From Bacteroidales bacterium (GTDB taxonomy: Bacteria > Bacteroidota > Bacteroidia > Bacteroidales > UBA932): a stretch of DNA of 40,691 nt. Below, piece by piece: positions 1 to 9,149 of the stretch. Within the stretch, counting starts at the first letter, position 1. Every line of letters starts with the position of its first letter. The stretch is taken from the NCBI GenBank assembly GCA_022653735.1, contig JALCSU010000018.1, forward strand, positions 1 to 40,691, read 5' to 3'. Made by a program: the position numbers and the translations under genes. Below the pieces are notes generated by a model that made no database searches, was not told where the DNA came from, and was given only the letters and a program-made list of their open reading frames with translations.

Positions 1-1612
1 ATTCGTAAGGGTCGTCAAGCGCCACTCTCATTGCCTGAGGCAGCTCTGGCGTGTCGTAATACTGGAGGAGCTTCAGGCATTGAAGCCTCAGCATGTATGA
101 ATCACTGCTTTCGTATGTGTCCAGCAGCAGTTTCGGCATCCCCTCAGCATTCAGCATGCTGCATTTTTGTAGAGCCAGCCCGCGTATATCCAACGGGTAT
201 TTTTCATTTGTATATTCCTTCCAGTAGCTAGGATCGTCGTTGGATAGGTCCGGGCGATGGAAATCGGAATGGAAATGGAATGTTGGATCGCCCATGACAT
301 GTGATTCCAGAATCGCGCTCATCTGATGCCATTCGCCAATCGTGTATCCCAGCGTCATCATTCCAAGAAGATAGCTGGAATGCTTGTCCTGTAGCACGTT
401 CACGGAATTTCCGATTGCGGCGATGCTGTTGCCTTTGCTGAATATGTAACGGTTGGCGATGCAGTCGGATTCCCTGAAGTCGGCATTGTAACAGGCGTCG
501 AAGATGGAAACCCTTACTGCGGGATTAGCGGCCCTGACATCGCTGAGGACTATGCCAAGTTTCAGGTCCGCCAGTGAATCGGCGCGGACTACATCCGGGT
601 CGAAAGCATCGACAACCCATGTGGAATCTATCTCAGGATATTTTTTGAGCATGTACGCCTTTGCTTCCTCCTCGCTCTCTCCGTATCTGACATGGTTCCT
701 TGCGACTGTCCTGATTGACAATCTTGCGGAATTGTAGGCCTCTTCATCGTCATTGGCTATCGGGGCGCTCTGAATCCATTGACGGTCTGGCGTCCCATGG
801 TGGTGGAACAGAAACAGGTCCAGAGAAGGGTCTGCGGCAGTTCTCAAAAGAGTGTCCTTGATGTAGGGATATTGATGGAATTGGAAGAACTTTGCGCCGT
901 CGATGTTTTTGAAGGCATCTGGAATCTGCTCGCGAAGCGTTATTCCTTCATCTTTCCAGGCAATCATGCAGTCTGAGAAAGAGCCGGCTCCTGTGTATGA
1001 AGCTACCCTGTCAAGAGTGTTCTCCCTGTCTTCGGCCTTGAGTCTTACCACCTTCCTGAGATATTCAGAGAGTTCCTGATACTTGTCGCCATAGTCTGCG
1101 GAAGGTTTTATCCTGCCACTGAATATGTCGCATTGGATTCTCTGCCGGCCTTCCGGAGACAAATCATAATAGAAAAACTGGGTCTCTACGGAATCCCGCT
1201 TCACGAAATCGAATTTCAGGTCGAAATCATCATAAAATCTGTCGGAAGGCACGGAGGTGTCTCTCCATTGAAAAGATTTGCTGTTTTCATCCATCTTGAA
1301 AGCGGAAGTGAGGAACTGCGCTTTCCTGATCATGGGGATTGGAATATCTCCGATGAAAACCACGCCGGCAAGATTCTTTTGGGCATGCCATTTCCGAATC
1401 GAGTCTCGCACCGCCTCTGGCGTAGCCCATGCGTCATGAGCTACGAATGAAGCAAAACCGTCGGCTTGCACAGACTTGGCATACGCCAGGATTTCTTCTG
1501 AACATTTGCCCCAGCTCTCGTCATCGACAATTATCGCAAATCCGTTTCTGCTGTCAGCGAATGCATTGAAGAACAATAAAGAAAGTATTAATATGAAAGT
1601 CAGTCGTCTCAT
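1..1612 (-). CDS. Gingipain-like (C25-type) secreted cysteine peptidase, partial
   Basis: The minus-strand frame is open from an ATG at 1612 to the left edge, so about 537 residues are visible and the C-terminus is missing. A signal peptide (MRRLTFILILSLLFFNAFA) opens the protein. Two sites look like a C25 catalytic dyad: His272 in FHHHGTPDRQ and Cys374 in SIFDACYNADF, each after a hydrophobic strand as in gingipains. The spacing of about 100 residues is longer than in RgpB, so an insertion or a divergent subfamily is likely. The last visible part is helical and leucine-rich (LRLQCLKLLQYY) and may start HEAT-like repeats. It starts 4 bases after the barrel gene stop and is the last visible gene of the TonB-receptor operon. 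Inferred role: surface or periplasmic proteolysis linked to uptake. The family call is moderately sure; the substrate is unknown. Confidence 0.7.
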   Translation of the reverse strand, partial: MRRLTFILILSLLFFNAFADSRNGFAIIVDDESWGKCSEEILAYAKSVQADGFASFVAHDAWATPEAVRDSIRKWHAQKNLAGVVFIGDIPIPMIRKAQFLTSAFKMDENSKSFQWRDTSVPSDRFYDDFDLKFDFVKRDSVETQFFYYDLSPEGRQRIQCDIFSGRIKPSADYGDKYQELSEYLRKVVRLKAEDRENTLDRVASYTGAGSFSDCMIAWKDEGITLREQIPDAFKNIDGAKFFQFHQYPYIKDTLLRTAADPSLDLFLFHHHGTPDRQWIQSAPIANDDEEAYNSARLSIRTVARNHVRYGESEEEAKAYMLKKYPEIDSTWVVDAFDPDVVRADSLADLKLGIVLSDVRAANPAVRVSIFDACYNADFRESDCIANRYIFSKGNSIAAIGNSVNVLQDKHSSYLLGMMTLGYTIGEWHQMSAILESHVMGDPTFHFHSDFHRPDLSNDDPSYWKEYTNEKYPLDIRGLALQKCSMLNAEGMPKLLLDTYESSDSYMLRLQCLKLLQYYDTPELPQAMRVALDDPYE

Positions 1613-1616
1613 GTCG

Positions 1617-3179
1617 CTAGAATATTATTCCGAATGTAAATGCTGTGAGCAGTCTCTTGTCACCGACCAGAATGCTTGCGTCATCGTAATTGGAGTCTCC
1701 CACGGTATTGAAATAGAGGGCGCTAAGATCGAATTTGTAGTTTACTTTCTTCCTGTTCAGAGTGTAAGCTATTCTTGCCCCGGCTTTAAGGTAATCGTCC
1801 GACCAGTAGGTGATGTCCTTCTGATAAAGCTCTTGAATATTGCTGCCTTCAGAAGCATCGAATCCCTCATATCTTGCATCGATGTTGGCTCCATATCCTA
1901 GGTCGGCTTTCAGCAGCCATGAGCCATTGTGCTGCTTTATCTGCTTAGCGATGAATATCTCGCTCAGAAGCGATGACCAGTTCCATCTGGTGAAAGGCAG
2001 GAAATAGACATCATTCTCATAATCATATCTGATTTTCGCTCCCGCATCCCATTCGAAGCCCTTCTCGTCTTTTCCGAATTGATGATCATAAGCAGCGTCC
2101 CATGATATTCTTTTGAAATTGCTCATGTGATTGGTGACGACTTCTTCCCAGCGCTGGTTATTCAGCTCCTGATTGAGAATCTGTACTACTTCAAGGCCAG
2201 CAGTCTCCCTGTAATTCCAAGTCAGGTCTATTTTGTCGGCAAGCGTGCTTCCTAGAAGAATCTGAAGATGCCACTTCAGCATGTCGCTTTCCGTATTGCC
2301 CATTGCTCTTGGCAGGCTTGGCTGCTGCTTCGCCTTGATTTTCCTGAAATTATATTCAAGCTCCGTCACCAATTTGTAATCTCCGTCGTAGCCGACCTGT
2401 AAGGCGCCACCATAAAGATTCGTTTCGTAATACATCGTTTTGAGTCCGGCATTTCCGCCGACGGTGGTCTGTTGCGCATAGCCCAAGCCACGTGAAAGCC
2501 AGGCAGGCTGATCCTGACGATAGTTGACGTTGGAGGGTTCGCCTCTTTCGAAGGCGTTTTCGTATTGCCCGCTCAAGCCAACGCAGAAATCGTCGCTGAC
2601 CTGTACGAAGACTGAAGGCAGAATCCTTACATCGTAAGAATATGTCTCCACTCTGGGGTCTTTCTGCTTTGCTCCGACGCGGCTCAGATAGGAGACTTCG
2701 GCGCCGAATGTTAGATGATCCCAGATGACAGGCGTGGAGATTTTCGTGCGCATGTCGTATTCCTGACGGTTCCATCTGCTCGGCGTTTTGTCTGCCACGA
2801 AATATGGCATGTCCTCCGGCACATCGTATGTCATGGCATTGTAATTCACTCTGCCATCGAAGATGTTCCTGAATGCGAAGTCTCCCCAGAACAGGAATTT
2901 CCCGACTCGGGCGGCTCCGTCTGTCTCGACTGAGACTTGATTGGATGTCGCAGCTTCCTGCTGATGGTGCCAGCCACCGTATTTCCCGTTATAGGTCGCC
3001 CCAAGGTTGCTGTACATCGTAAGAGGGTGGAAATTCAAAGCGGCCGAGTTGTTGGTGTTGAACCACAAGGAATTTCTGAAATTATCCTCAAGCAGAACCA
3101 TGTTGTTTATTTCCTGTGCTCTTGCTGCCATGCCGGACATGGCGATGAACACGCTTATCGCAATTATTGTCTTTTTCAT
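1617..3179 (-). CDS. Outer-membrane beta-barrel protein, DUF6850-like
   Basis: A protein of about 520 residues with a signal peptide (MKKTIIAISVFIAMSGMAARAQ) followed by alternating aromatic/polar strands and a C-terminal strand ending in Phe (TAFTFGIIF), which is typical of an outer-membrane barrel. The fold pattern and the segment GAKQKDPRVETYSYDVRILP fit my memory of the Bacteroidetes DUF6850 barrel family; I could not search this. An upstream in-frame ATG at 3203 exists, but the ATG at 3179 is preferred because GGAGAA lies 8-9 bases before it and the signal peptide then begins correctly. It begins 2 bases after the stop of the lipoprotein gene, so the two are almost certainly cotranscribed and translationally coupled. 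Probable role: outer-membrane partner of the TonB receptor. Function is otherwise unknown. Confidence 0.75.
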   Translation of the reverse strand: MKKTIIAISVFIAMSGMAARAQEINNMVLLEDNFRNSLWFNTNNSAALNFHPLTMYSNLGATYNGKYGGWHHQQEAATSNQVSVETDGAARVGKFLFWGDFAFRNIFDGRVNYNAMTYDVPEDMPYFVADKTPSRWNRQEYDMRTKISTPVIWDHLTFGAEVSYLSRVGAKQKDPRVETYSYDVRILPSVFVQVSDDFCVGLSGQYENAFERGEPSNVNYRQDQPAWLSRGLGYAQQTTVGGNAGLKTMYYETNLYGGALQVGYDGDYKLVTELEYNFRKIKAKQQPSLPRAMGNTESDMLKWHLQILLGSTLADKIDLTWNYRETAGLEVVQILNQELNNQRWEEVVTNHMSNFKRISWDAAYDHQFGKDEKGFEWDAGAKIRYDYENDVYFLPFTRWNWSSLLSEIFIAKQIKQHNGSWLLKADLGYGANIDARYEGFDASEGSNIQELYQKDITYWSDDYLKAGARIAYTLNRKKVNYKFDLSALYFNTVGDSNYDDASILVGDKRLLTAFTFGIIF

Positions 3180-3181
3180 AA

Positions 3182-4393
3182 TTATTTCTCCCAAGTGTTC
3201 CATGAAGGCTTTTTTGTGTTGTAGCGGCGATGTACAGGCTTGTCAAACACTTCGAAGTCATTCGTCGAATTGTTCGTGTCCTGGAAAGTAGGAGAGCCGT
3301 CTTCCATTTCTCCTGAAACCTTTCTTGCGAAGCTAAGATTGTGGTAGCCGCCTCCGGCAATATTGAAGCCGGCGTCAAGCGCTGCCGGCAAGTGCAGTTT
3401 GTCACCATCTGAAATATTACCCTTCCACTGCACTGCGTCGTAGATGTCATCTATCAGCACCTCGCGACCGGACTCCGAGCCGTTAAGCGTCGAGATGAAA
3501 TTCGCATTTTCCAGAGGCTTTGAAGGCTTGAACATGATTATGTCGCTATTGTAAACGGAGATCAGCCACTGAGGCATGTCATAGCCTCCGGCATTGATGA
3601 CCCTCCGCATGTTTATGGCAGGGCCATCGTTGATGACTATCCCGTTCCAGAGCGTCCTCTCCTTCTCTATTGCTTCGAATTCGCAACCGGAATTATCAAT
3701 CGATGATGATCCTCCAAGGCTTCCGGCAGTATGATTCGTGGCCCATTGTGCTATCGATGCCGATTCCCCGGGGGCAAGAGGATAGTCAGTGCCGGATCCT
3801 GGTATTTGCCAGACTATTTCTACGAAGACATATTTCCCCGCATCAGGAATGTCCCATTGGTACACGACAGAGTAATCCCAGTTTGCGTAGACTGTCTCTG
3901 CGAAGCAGATTCCATCCAGGTAGACCGTCTCTGGCCCGTTATTGTAGATTTCGTAGAACTGGTCTCTGAAATACCATCCTGGACTGCCGTTGATATATAT
4001 CTCCTTGAATAGTAATGATGATATCTTGGCAGACTGGACTGGAATCTCGTATGAATCGCCGTCCGATATGAATGAGGCGGATCTGGTCGATCCGGACAGC
4101 ATGTAGACGAAAGCTCCATTCTTGGTCCGTGCTTTAACATTGACCGAATACAGTCCGGGAACAAGGCCTGGGACAGAGGCTCGCCCATCGCTGCTGTTGA
4201 CCGTCGAGGAAAGATTGGAAAGATTGTTGGTCAGCGTAACTTCATAGCTGGCAGGGCGGACGACTTCTGAATCCAGTCCGCTTTCGTCTATCACTATGCT
4301 GGCAGTGACGCTTTCGACCTTTTCTCTTTCAGCGCACCCTGCAAGCAAGAACCCGGTGGCAATAATATATAGAAATATCCTTTTCATGACCAT
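3182..4393 (-). CDS. Secreted lipoprotein, DUF4876-like, partner of the TonB receptor
   Basis: A 403-residue protein with a lipoprotein signal: hydrophobic run then LLAGC, which would put the lipidated cysteine at residue 20. After it comes an Ig-like segment (about 30-105: YEVTLTNNLSNLSSTV ... GLVPGLYSVNVKA). A long domain follows that begins LLFKEIYINGSPGWYFRDQFYEIYNNGPETVYLDG, a lamin-tail-like beta motif seen in DUF4876 proteins. In Bacteroidetes such proteins sit next to TonB-dependent receptors, as here (2-base gap after the receptor stop). A second ATG two codons downstream (4387) is an equally good start because neither has a clear ribosome site. Inferred role: surface-exposed accessory or substrate-binding lipoprotein. 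Family call from memory of motif and context; the ligand is unknown. Confidence 0.72.
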   Translation of the reverse strand: MVMKRIFLYIIATGFLLAGCAEREKVESVTASIVIDESGLDSEVVRPASYEVTLTNNLSNLSSTVNSSDGRASVPGLVPGLYSVNVKARTKNGAFVYMLSGSTRSASFISDGDSYEIPVQSAKISSLLFKEIYINGSPGWYFRDQFYEIYNNGPETVYLDGICFAETVYANWDYSVVYQWDIPDAGKYVFVEIVWQIPGSGTDYPLAPGESASIAQWATNHTAGSLGGSSSIDNSGCEFEAIEKERTLWNGIVINDGPAINMRRVINAGGYDMPQWLISVYNSDIIMFKPSKPLENANFISTLNGSESGREVLIDDIYDAVQWKGNISDGDKLHLPAALDAGFNIAGGGYHNLSFARKVSGEMEDGSPTFQDTNNSTNDFEVFDKPVHRRYNTKKPSWNTWEK

Positions 4394-4395
4394 AG

Positions 4396-7221
4396 TTATT
4401 TAATGTTGACTTTCAGCTCGAATCCGAAATAGATTGGAGTGTCAGAAGCCAGTTCGATTTTGTTTCCTCCGTTCTTCATTCTGTAAAGAGGCCTGTTATT
4501 GAATATGTTGTTGACATAGAACGAGGCAGTTATCTTATCCCCGATCTCCTTTGACAGATTCAGGTGGAGAAGTGCATATGGCTTATATTTCTCCTTAATG
4601 AACCTGTTGTCGGAAAGAGTAGGGAAGAGGTAAGAGAATTCCGGGTCATCTCTCTTCGATGGATCGAATTCATGAACGTTCCCGTCTTTGTAAGAAATGT
4701 AGCTTTCGAACATGGTGTCGTTGTAATATTCTGTCCAATATTTCATGAACCAGTGCGCTTGGGCGGTAAGAGTGATCACGAATCCTATTTCTGGAATATT
4801 ATGTGTCACCCTCAGGGTCGTGATGTGGCTCTCGTTGAAACTCTTGGATTTTTCCTTAGGATATATTCCTATGTGGGACTCATTGGAAGTGGTACTCGTC
4901 CTTGTGCTGAAAGTATGCCCTTTGTTCGAGGATTCGCCCAAAGTGTAGGCTCCGTTGAGATAGAAGGAAGTCCTTATCGCATCAAACCTTCCAAGATCGA
5001 TTTCATACTCAATTCCCTTGTTCCTCAGGCGCAGGTTGTTGGTCGGCGTGTAGACTTGGAAGAACAGATTGTAGGTATCTGTGAGGGCGACTGTAGGAAT
5101 GGATCCTTCATTCTCTCTGACTACATCATAAATCTTATGCTGGTACCATTTGAAAGAATTCAGGTTGCGCCCCATCGTGTAGCCATTGTCCATCCTCTCG
5201 TCGTATGCCGTAACTGACAGCCTGTACTTTTGCGCGATTGTAAGATCCAGTCCCAGCTCTGCCTTCTTGTTCTGGGCAATCTCCAGGTCTGGATTCTCGG
5301 AATTGTAGACATGGGTGGTCGCTATCAGCAGACGCTCGTTTTCTGGCAGATCCACGTTCATGCCATTGAAGTTCAGGGCATCATTGTATGCATAGTTAGG
5401 ATAGAGATAAATAGAAGTTGGAGCCTTGGAAGTGACTCCGTAGCCTCCACGTACCGTAAGCCAAGGGAATATGTCAGCGCTGGCGTTCACGCGAGGAGAG
5501 AACGCATCCTTGTCGTTCACATAATCATAACGCAAGCCTGCGCTGAGATTGAAAGTTCTTTCTCCTAGCTGCCAGGTCAGATAGTTCTCGGCATAGGCAC
5601 CGACCTGGGTTACGAATGGAATGTCCTTGAACTTCCTGCGCCGGTATCCTGATGCTGCGTTGCTGATGTTCCTGAAAGGAGGAAATTCGTCATCATAAAC
5701 GGCACCCTTTCCTAGGTTTCCGTCGGTCTTGAAGTCGGTACCAAGCTTGAATCTTTCGGTCAAGTTTCGTATTGTCTTGCCGAAATCAGCGTTGAACTTT
5801 GCGAAAACATTAATCTCTTTGCCGTAGATGTCATATGCATAATCATAATTGTAAGGGAGAATGCTCCCTCTCGCGTTCATGGCATTGACTATATTCGTGC
5901 CAGTGCTGTCGTCAACGACCTGCTGGCCCATGCGGTTCGTATAGACCATTCCGTCTTCCATTGCCGTAGAGTAGAGATTCAGTGCATTGGATGCTTGGCC
6001 GGAATAGTAGGAATGCTTGTCATGATAGCTGCCGGATGCGAGCCAGTTCAGCCCTTTCAGCCAGCCTTTGTTGATGGAGGCGTGTCCATTCGTGTTGAAA
6101 GCCAAACCAATATCGTTGGAATAGGATTCCTGGACATCAGGCTCATCAGAATTGTATTTTTTGCGGTCCCTGCCGTATGAAAGCGTCAGGGAGGTATTTT
6201 CATTTACGTTTTCTCCCAATTTGACGCTCCAGAGGCCTTTCATGTTCGCCCTCTGGTAGAATGAATTTGATTTAACGAGGTCGTTGACATTATAGGCATA
6301 GTCGCCGCTGACATTCAGATCGCCTTTCTTCTCTCCAAGCGAGAACCCTTTGGCGGCGCTTGCCTGATAAATATTCGGATTGGTCTTGAACCTTAAAGTA
6401 AGCGGGGAACGGCCTGCCTTGGATTTTACGAGAACGGCACCTGAAGTCAGGTCGCCATATTCGGCGGAAGGTATGCCCCGGATTACTTCGATGGATTCCA
6501 CATTGTCCGTGGATAGAGAGCGTATGTCTACGCCGCCGGCTGCACCTATCGCTCCGGTATTCCCATCAGTAGTGCTTCCGGATTGAGCGGTAGTCAGCAT
6601 CTGCATATTGGCGTTGTTCGACAAAGGGGCGCCATCGACGATGACTGCTGTCCCCAAAGAAGCTATTCCGCCGCTTACTTCGGAACGGCCGCTATTGTCC
6701 CTGACTGACAGCGAGGTAGCATTGGAAAGGCTGGGATTGGTTATGGAAATGCCTGGAAGCAGGCTCATCACATCTGCCAAGGAACTTGTCTGCATGTGAT
6801 CCATGGCTTGCCTGGAAATTTTAGATGCGGTGCTTCCTCCCACATTGCTTCTGGTGGCAGTTACGGTAACGTCTTGCAGCCTGAAAGAGGTTTCGGTCAT
6901 CGCGAAATTCAAAATGATGTTCTGCCCTCTGCCAAGAGTCAGCGTAGTGTCGATCTCCTGCATGCCGAAAAACTCCACCTTTATTGAAGTTTTCCCGGCA
7001 GGAATCTTCTCTATCCTGTAGAGGCCGTTGGCATCTGCCACTGAATACAATTTGGAAGGACTTAGGACAATGCTCGCAAATTCCAGGGGATCGCCGGAAG
7101 CTCCGTTCGTGATGCGTCCCGAGATTGATGCGAAACCATTGCCGGTTTCATGTGTTTGCGCTAAGGCTGCATTAAGGCCTAGTGCGGCAAGCACGAGGAT
7201 TAAAAATATTTTTTTACTCAT
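4396..7221 (-). CDS. TonB-dependent outer-membrane receptor
   Basis: A 941-residue receptor, first gene of the four-gene operon. Signal peptide at 1-22 (LAALGLNAALAQ). Residues about 30-115 form a carboxypeptidase-regulatory-like beta domain (ISGRITNGASGDPLEFASIVL ... NGLYRIEKIPAGKTSIKV). A plug domain follows at about 130-270 (IEVIRGIPSAEYGDLTSGAVLVKSK is split by aligned plug motifs), then a 22-strand-type barrel ending GFELKVNIK. Length and layout match TonB-dependent receptors that act without a SusD, and no SusD is encoded nearby. It imports a ligand across the outer membrane using TonB/ExbBD energy. The adjacent lipoprotein, barrel and peptidase suggest a protein, peptide or metal-bearing ligand, but nothing in the sequence fixes it. 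Family certain; ligand unknown. Confidence 0.95.
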   Translation of the reverse strand: MSKKIFLILVLAALGLNAALAQTHETGNGFASISGRITNGASGDPLEFASIVLSPSKLYSVADANGLYRIEKIPAGKTSIKVEFFGMQEIDTTLTLGRGQNIILNFAMTETSFRLQDVTVTATRSNVGGSTASKISRQAMDHMQTSSLADVMSLLPGISITNPSLSNATSLSVRDNSGRSEVSGGIASLGTAVIVDGAPLSNNANMQMLTTAQSGSTTDGNTGAIGAAGGVDIRSLSTDNVESIEVIRGIPSAEYGDLTSGAVLVKSKAGRSPLTLRFKTNPNIYQASAAKGFSLGEKKGDLNVSGDYAYNVNDLVKSNSFYQRANMKGLWSVKLGENVNENTSLTLSYGRDRKKYNSDEPDVQESYSNDIGLAFNTNGHASINKGWLKGLNWLASGSYHDKHSYYSGQASNALNLYSTAMEDGMVYTNRMGQQVVDDSTGTNIVNAMNARGSILPYNYDYAYDIYGKEINVFAKFNADFGKTIRNLTERFKLGTDFKTDGNLGKGAVYDDEFPPFRNISNAASGYRRRKFKDIPFVTQVGAYAENYLTWQLGERTFNLSAGLRYDYVNDKDAFSPRVNASADIFPWLTVRGGYGVTSKAPTSIYLYPNYAYNDALNFNGMNVDLPENERLLIATTHVYNSENPDLEIAQNKKAELGLDLTIAQKYRLSVTAYDERMDNGYTMGRNLNSFKWYQHKIYDVVRENEGSIPTVALTDTYNLFFQVYTPTNNLRLRNKGIEYEIDLGRFDAIRTSFYLNGAYTLGESSNKGHTFSTRTSTTSNESHIGIYPKEKSKSFNESHITTLRVTHNIPEIGFVITLTAQAHWFMKYWTEYYNDTMFESYISYKDGNVHEFDPSKRDDPEFSYLFPTLSDNRFIKEKYKPYALLHLNLSKEIGDKITASFYVNNIFNNRPLYRMKNGGNKIELASDTPIYFGFELKVNIK

Positions 7222-7305
7222 AAGCTGAAAGCTGAAATCCTGTCGGCATTATCAATATTTTACCTGAGGATGGATAAATAAAAGTTGTTAAGTTGATTAC
7301 GTTCG

Positions 7306-7320
7306 TTTTCGAGACGAAAA
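7306..7320. promoter_or_regulatory. Inverted repeat upstream of the receptor operon
   Basis: TTTTCG-AGA-CGAAAA is a perfect 6-base inverted repeat with a 3-base centre, 85 bases before the receptor ATG. It could be a regulator-binding site for the operon. No T-tract follows on the minus strand, so a terminator is unlikely. Functional assignment is a guess. Confidence 0.3.
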
Positions 7321-7356
7321 ATAAATATTATTATTTTAAAAAGCAAAGGATAATGA

Positions 7357-7379
7357 ATAAAATACCAATTTTTTGGTAT
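7357..7379 (-). terminator. Probable intrinsic terminator of the comEA-like gene
   Basis: On the minus strand, 2 bases after the stop codon at 7382, ATACCAA (7379-7373) pairs with TTGGTAT (7368-7362) around a 4-base loop, and a short T-rich run follows. The stem is AT-rich, so strength is uncertain. It would separate the comEA-like gene from the receptor operon. Confidence 0.5.
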
Positions 7380-7381
7380 AT

Positions 7382-8338
7382 CTATTCTTGTCCGGCGATG
7401 AGGCATCGGGAGAGCTTCTCGGCATTTTCTGGTTTCAGTATGCCAGCTTTGGAGAGAGCTTCCACGGACCATTGTTCTGGAGGGGTGTTATTCCTGAATA
7501 TGACAATGGCATGCGCTGCATATTTGCCGATGTATGGGTGCTTTGCGAGCTGCTCTTCTGGGAGTTTCCATAATGGGTACGGGGTTGTGGCTGATGGGTT
7601 TATGAATATGAGATCTTTCAGGCCGTCGTATTTTTCCTGGTCGAAGTGCCAAATGTCCATCAGTTGCTCTGGATATGAATATCCTCCCAGCTCTTTTCGG
7701 TAGCTTACCATTTTGGAAGCGAAATATTTCCCTATTCCTGGCAGAGTCTCGAATGTGGCTGAGTCGGCTGTGTTGAGGTCTATGCGAGGTATGTCGATAT
7801 ATGGTTCAAGGCGCCGATAGACAGAATCTTCTACTACGTAGGACTTCGCAAAGTCGCTCTTTCGCCTGAAACGTCCGCCCTTTTGGCGATAATTATCGAT
7901 TGCCTGGGCTTGTTTCTGCGTGAATCCCAGCCGCATCAGATCATCGATGCTGGCAGTGTTCGGATTGAACCTGAAGCTCTCGAAATGTCTTGGCGTGTTT
8001 GCCAGTCTTATTGCCTCTGCCTTCTCGCTATGCTCGGAATTTTTCCTCACGTAAGATGGTCCTGGAGCTGTTTTGCTAGAATTAGATCCTGAACCAGGTT
8101 CTTTACTTTGCTGGACTTGGTCATGCGTCTCCTGACCACTGCCTTCCGGAGCTTCGGAGTAAACGAAAACCGTGTCTGGATGGTCGTGATTTGCGATTAT
8201 CTTCTCAACGGCAGCATGGTGAATGAATAATGCGATCTGGTAACCAATGATTAGGAACACCAGCGCGATGGAACCGATAATGAAGGATGTGGAAGGAGTC
8301 TTTCTCTTATCGTCTTGAGATTTATTCAAGCCTTTCAT
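7382..8338 (-). CDS. ComEA-like helix-hairpin-helix DNA-binding protein, membrane-anchored
   Basis: A 318-residue protein. A short cytoplasmic basic stretch is followed by one membrane segment at about 19-42 (FIIGSIALVFLIIGYQIALFI), then a low-complexity Ser/Gly/Pro/Glu linker (about 60-105). Two helix-hairpin-helix units follow: FNPNTASIDDLMRLGFTQKQ with YRQKGGRF, and IDLNTADSATFETLPGIGKYFA with YRKELGGY. The NPNTAS/DLNTAD openings and LPGIGKxxA hairpin are ComEA hallmarks. A third, weaker unit closes the protein (YIGKYAAHAIVIFRNN). Known role of the family: binding double-stranded DNA at the cell surface or periplasm, with part in competence or DNA uptake. It lies 59 bases after rsmI on the same strand and is followed by a likely terminator. 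Confidence 0.85.
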   Translation of the reverse strand: MKGLNKSQDDKRKTPSTSFIIGSIALVFLIIGYQIALFIHHAAVEKIIANHDHPDTVFVYSEAPEGSGQETHDQVQQSKEPGSGSNSSKTAPGPSYVRKNSEHSEKAEAIRLANTPRHFESFRFNPNTASIDDLMRLGFTQKQAQAIDNYRQKGGRFRRKSDFAKSYVVEDSVYRRLEPYIDIPRIDLNTADSATFETLPGIGKYFASKMVSYRKELGGYSYPEQLMDIWHFDQEKYDGLKDLIFINPSATTPYPLWKLPEEQLAKHPYIGKYAAHAIVIFRNNTPPEQWSVEALSKAGILKPENAEKLSRCLIAGQE

Positions 8339-8397
8339 AGTTTCATGGATTTTGTCAAGGTAATATATTCAATAAAAATTCATTGTTTTCCTTGCAT

Positions 8398-9108
8398 CTA
8401 ATCATCATCCGGGGACGGGCTGCCACAGGAATGCTTCGGATGGCCTGCGACCACGATCACAATCTCGCCTTTCGGCTCATGCTCTCTGAACCATGCAGCG
8501 ACATCTGCGAGCGTCCCGCGACGATGTTCTTCGTGAACCTTGGAAATTTCCCGTGCGACAGAACACTGTCTGTCGTTCCCGAACGTCTCGGCGAATTGTT
8601 CCAATGTCTTGACTAGCCTGTAAGGCGATTCGTAGAAAACCATGGTCCTAGGCTCTTCTGCGAGCTCTTTAAGCCGAGTCTGCCTGCCCTTTTTCACAGG
8701 AAGGAAACCTTCGAAGCAGAACCTGTCGCATGGAAGGCCCGAAGACACGATTGCCGGAATGCAGGCAGTGGCTCCGGGAAGAGTCTGTATCTCAATGCCT
8801 TCGGCAGCGCAAGTGCGAACGAGCAAGAAGCCTGGATCGGAAATCCCCGGCGTTCCAGCATCGCTGATGAGAGCCACGTTCAAGCCAGCTTCAATCCGTT
8901 CTTTAATAAGCCCAGCCGTCTCATGCTCGTTGAACTTGTGATGCGACTGAAGCCTTGCATGAATGTCAAAGTGTTTTAGCAGAATGCCGCTAGTCCGAGT
9001 GTCCTCCGCCAGTACCAAATCTACTTCTTTCAGAACTTGAACTGCCCTGAAAGTCATGTCATCTAGGTTGCCTACGGGCGTAGGCACTATGAATAGCTTT
9101 CCTGCCAT
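8398..9108 (-). CDS. rsmI: 16S rRNA (cytidine-2'-O)-methyltransferase RsmI
   Basis: A 236-residue tetrapyrrole-methylase-fold enzyme. It opens with LFIVPTPVGNLDDMTFRAV and carries LAEDTRTSGILLKHF and the family signature SDAGTPGISDPG at about 82-93. Later LPGATACIPAIVSSGLP and FYESPYRLVKTL match the RsmI core. It uses S-adenosylmethionine to 2'-O-methylate C1402 of 16S rRNA (numbering from E. coli). The short C-terminus after IVIVVAG lacks the extra domain of some homologues, which is usual in Bacteroidetes. It lies between the acidic coiled-coil gene (41-base gap) and the comEA-like gene, all on the minus strand, so shared transcription is plausible. Confidence 0.95.
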   Translation of the reverse strand: MAGKLFIVPTPVGNLDDMTFRAVQVLKEVDLVLAEDTRTSGILLKHFDIHARLQSHHKFNEHETAGLIKERIEAGLNVALISDAGTPGISDPGFLLVRTCAAEGIEIQTLPGATACIPAIVSSGLPCDRFCFEGFLPVKKGRQTRLKELAEEPRTMVFYESPYRLVKTLEQFAETFGNDRQCSVAREISKVHEEHRRGTLADVAAWFREHEPKGEIVIVVAGHPKHSCGSPSPDDD

Positions 9109-9149
9109 GCTAGCTAGAATTTACGAGAACGCCAATGCGATATGTTCAT

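Noticed and set aside
4564..5217. 217-codon plus-strand frame
   Set aside because: It is the antisense shadow of the TonB receptor; the receptor is strongly supported on the other strand.
7260..7472. 70-codon minus-strand frame before the TonB operon
   Set aside because: It overlaps the end of the comEA-like gene, spans its terminator and is AT-driven.
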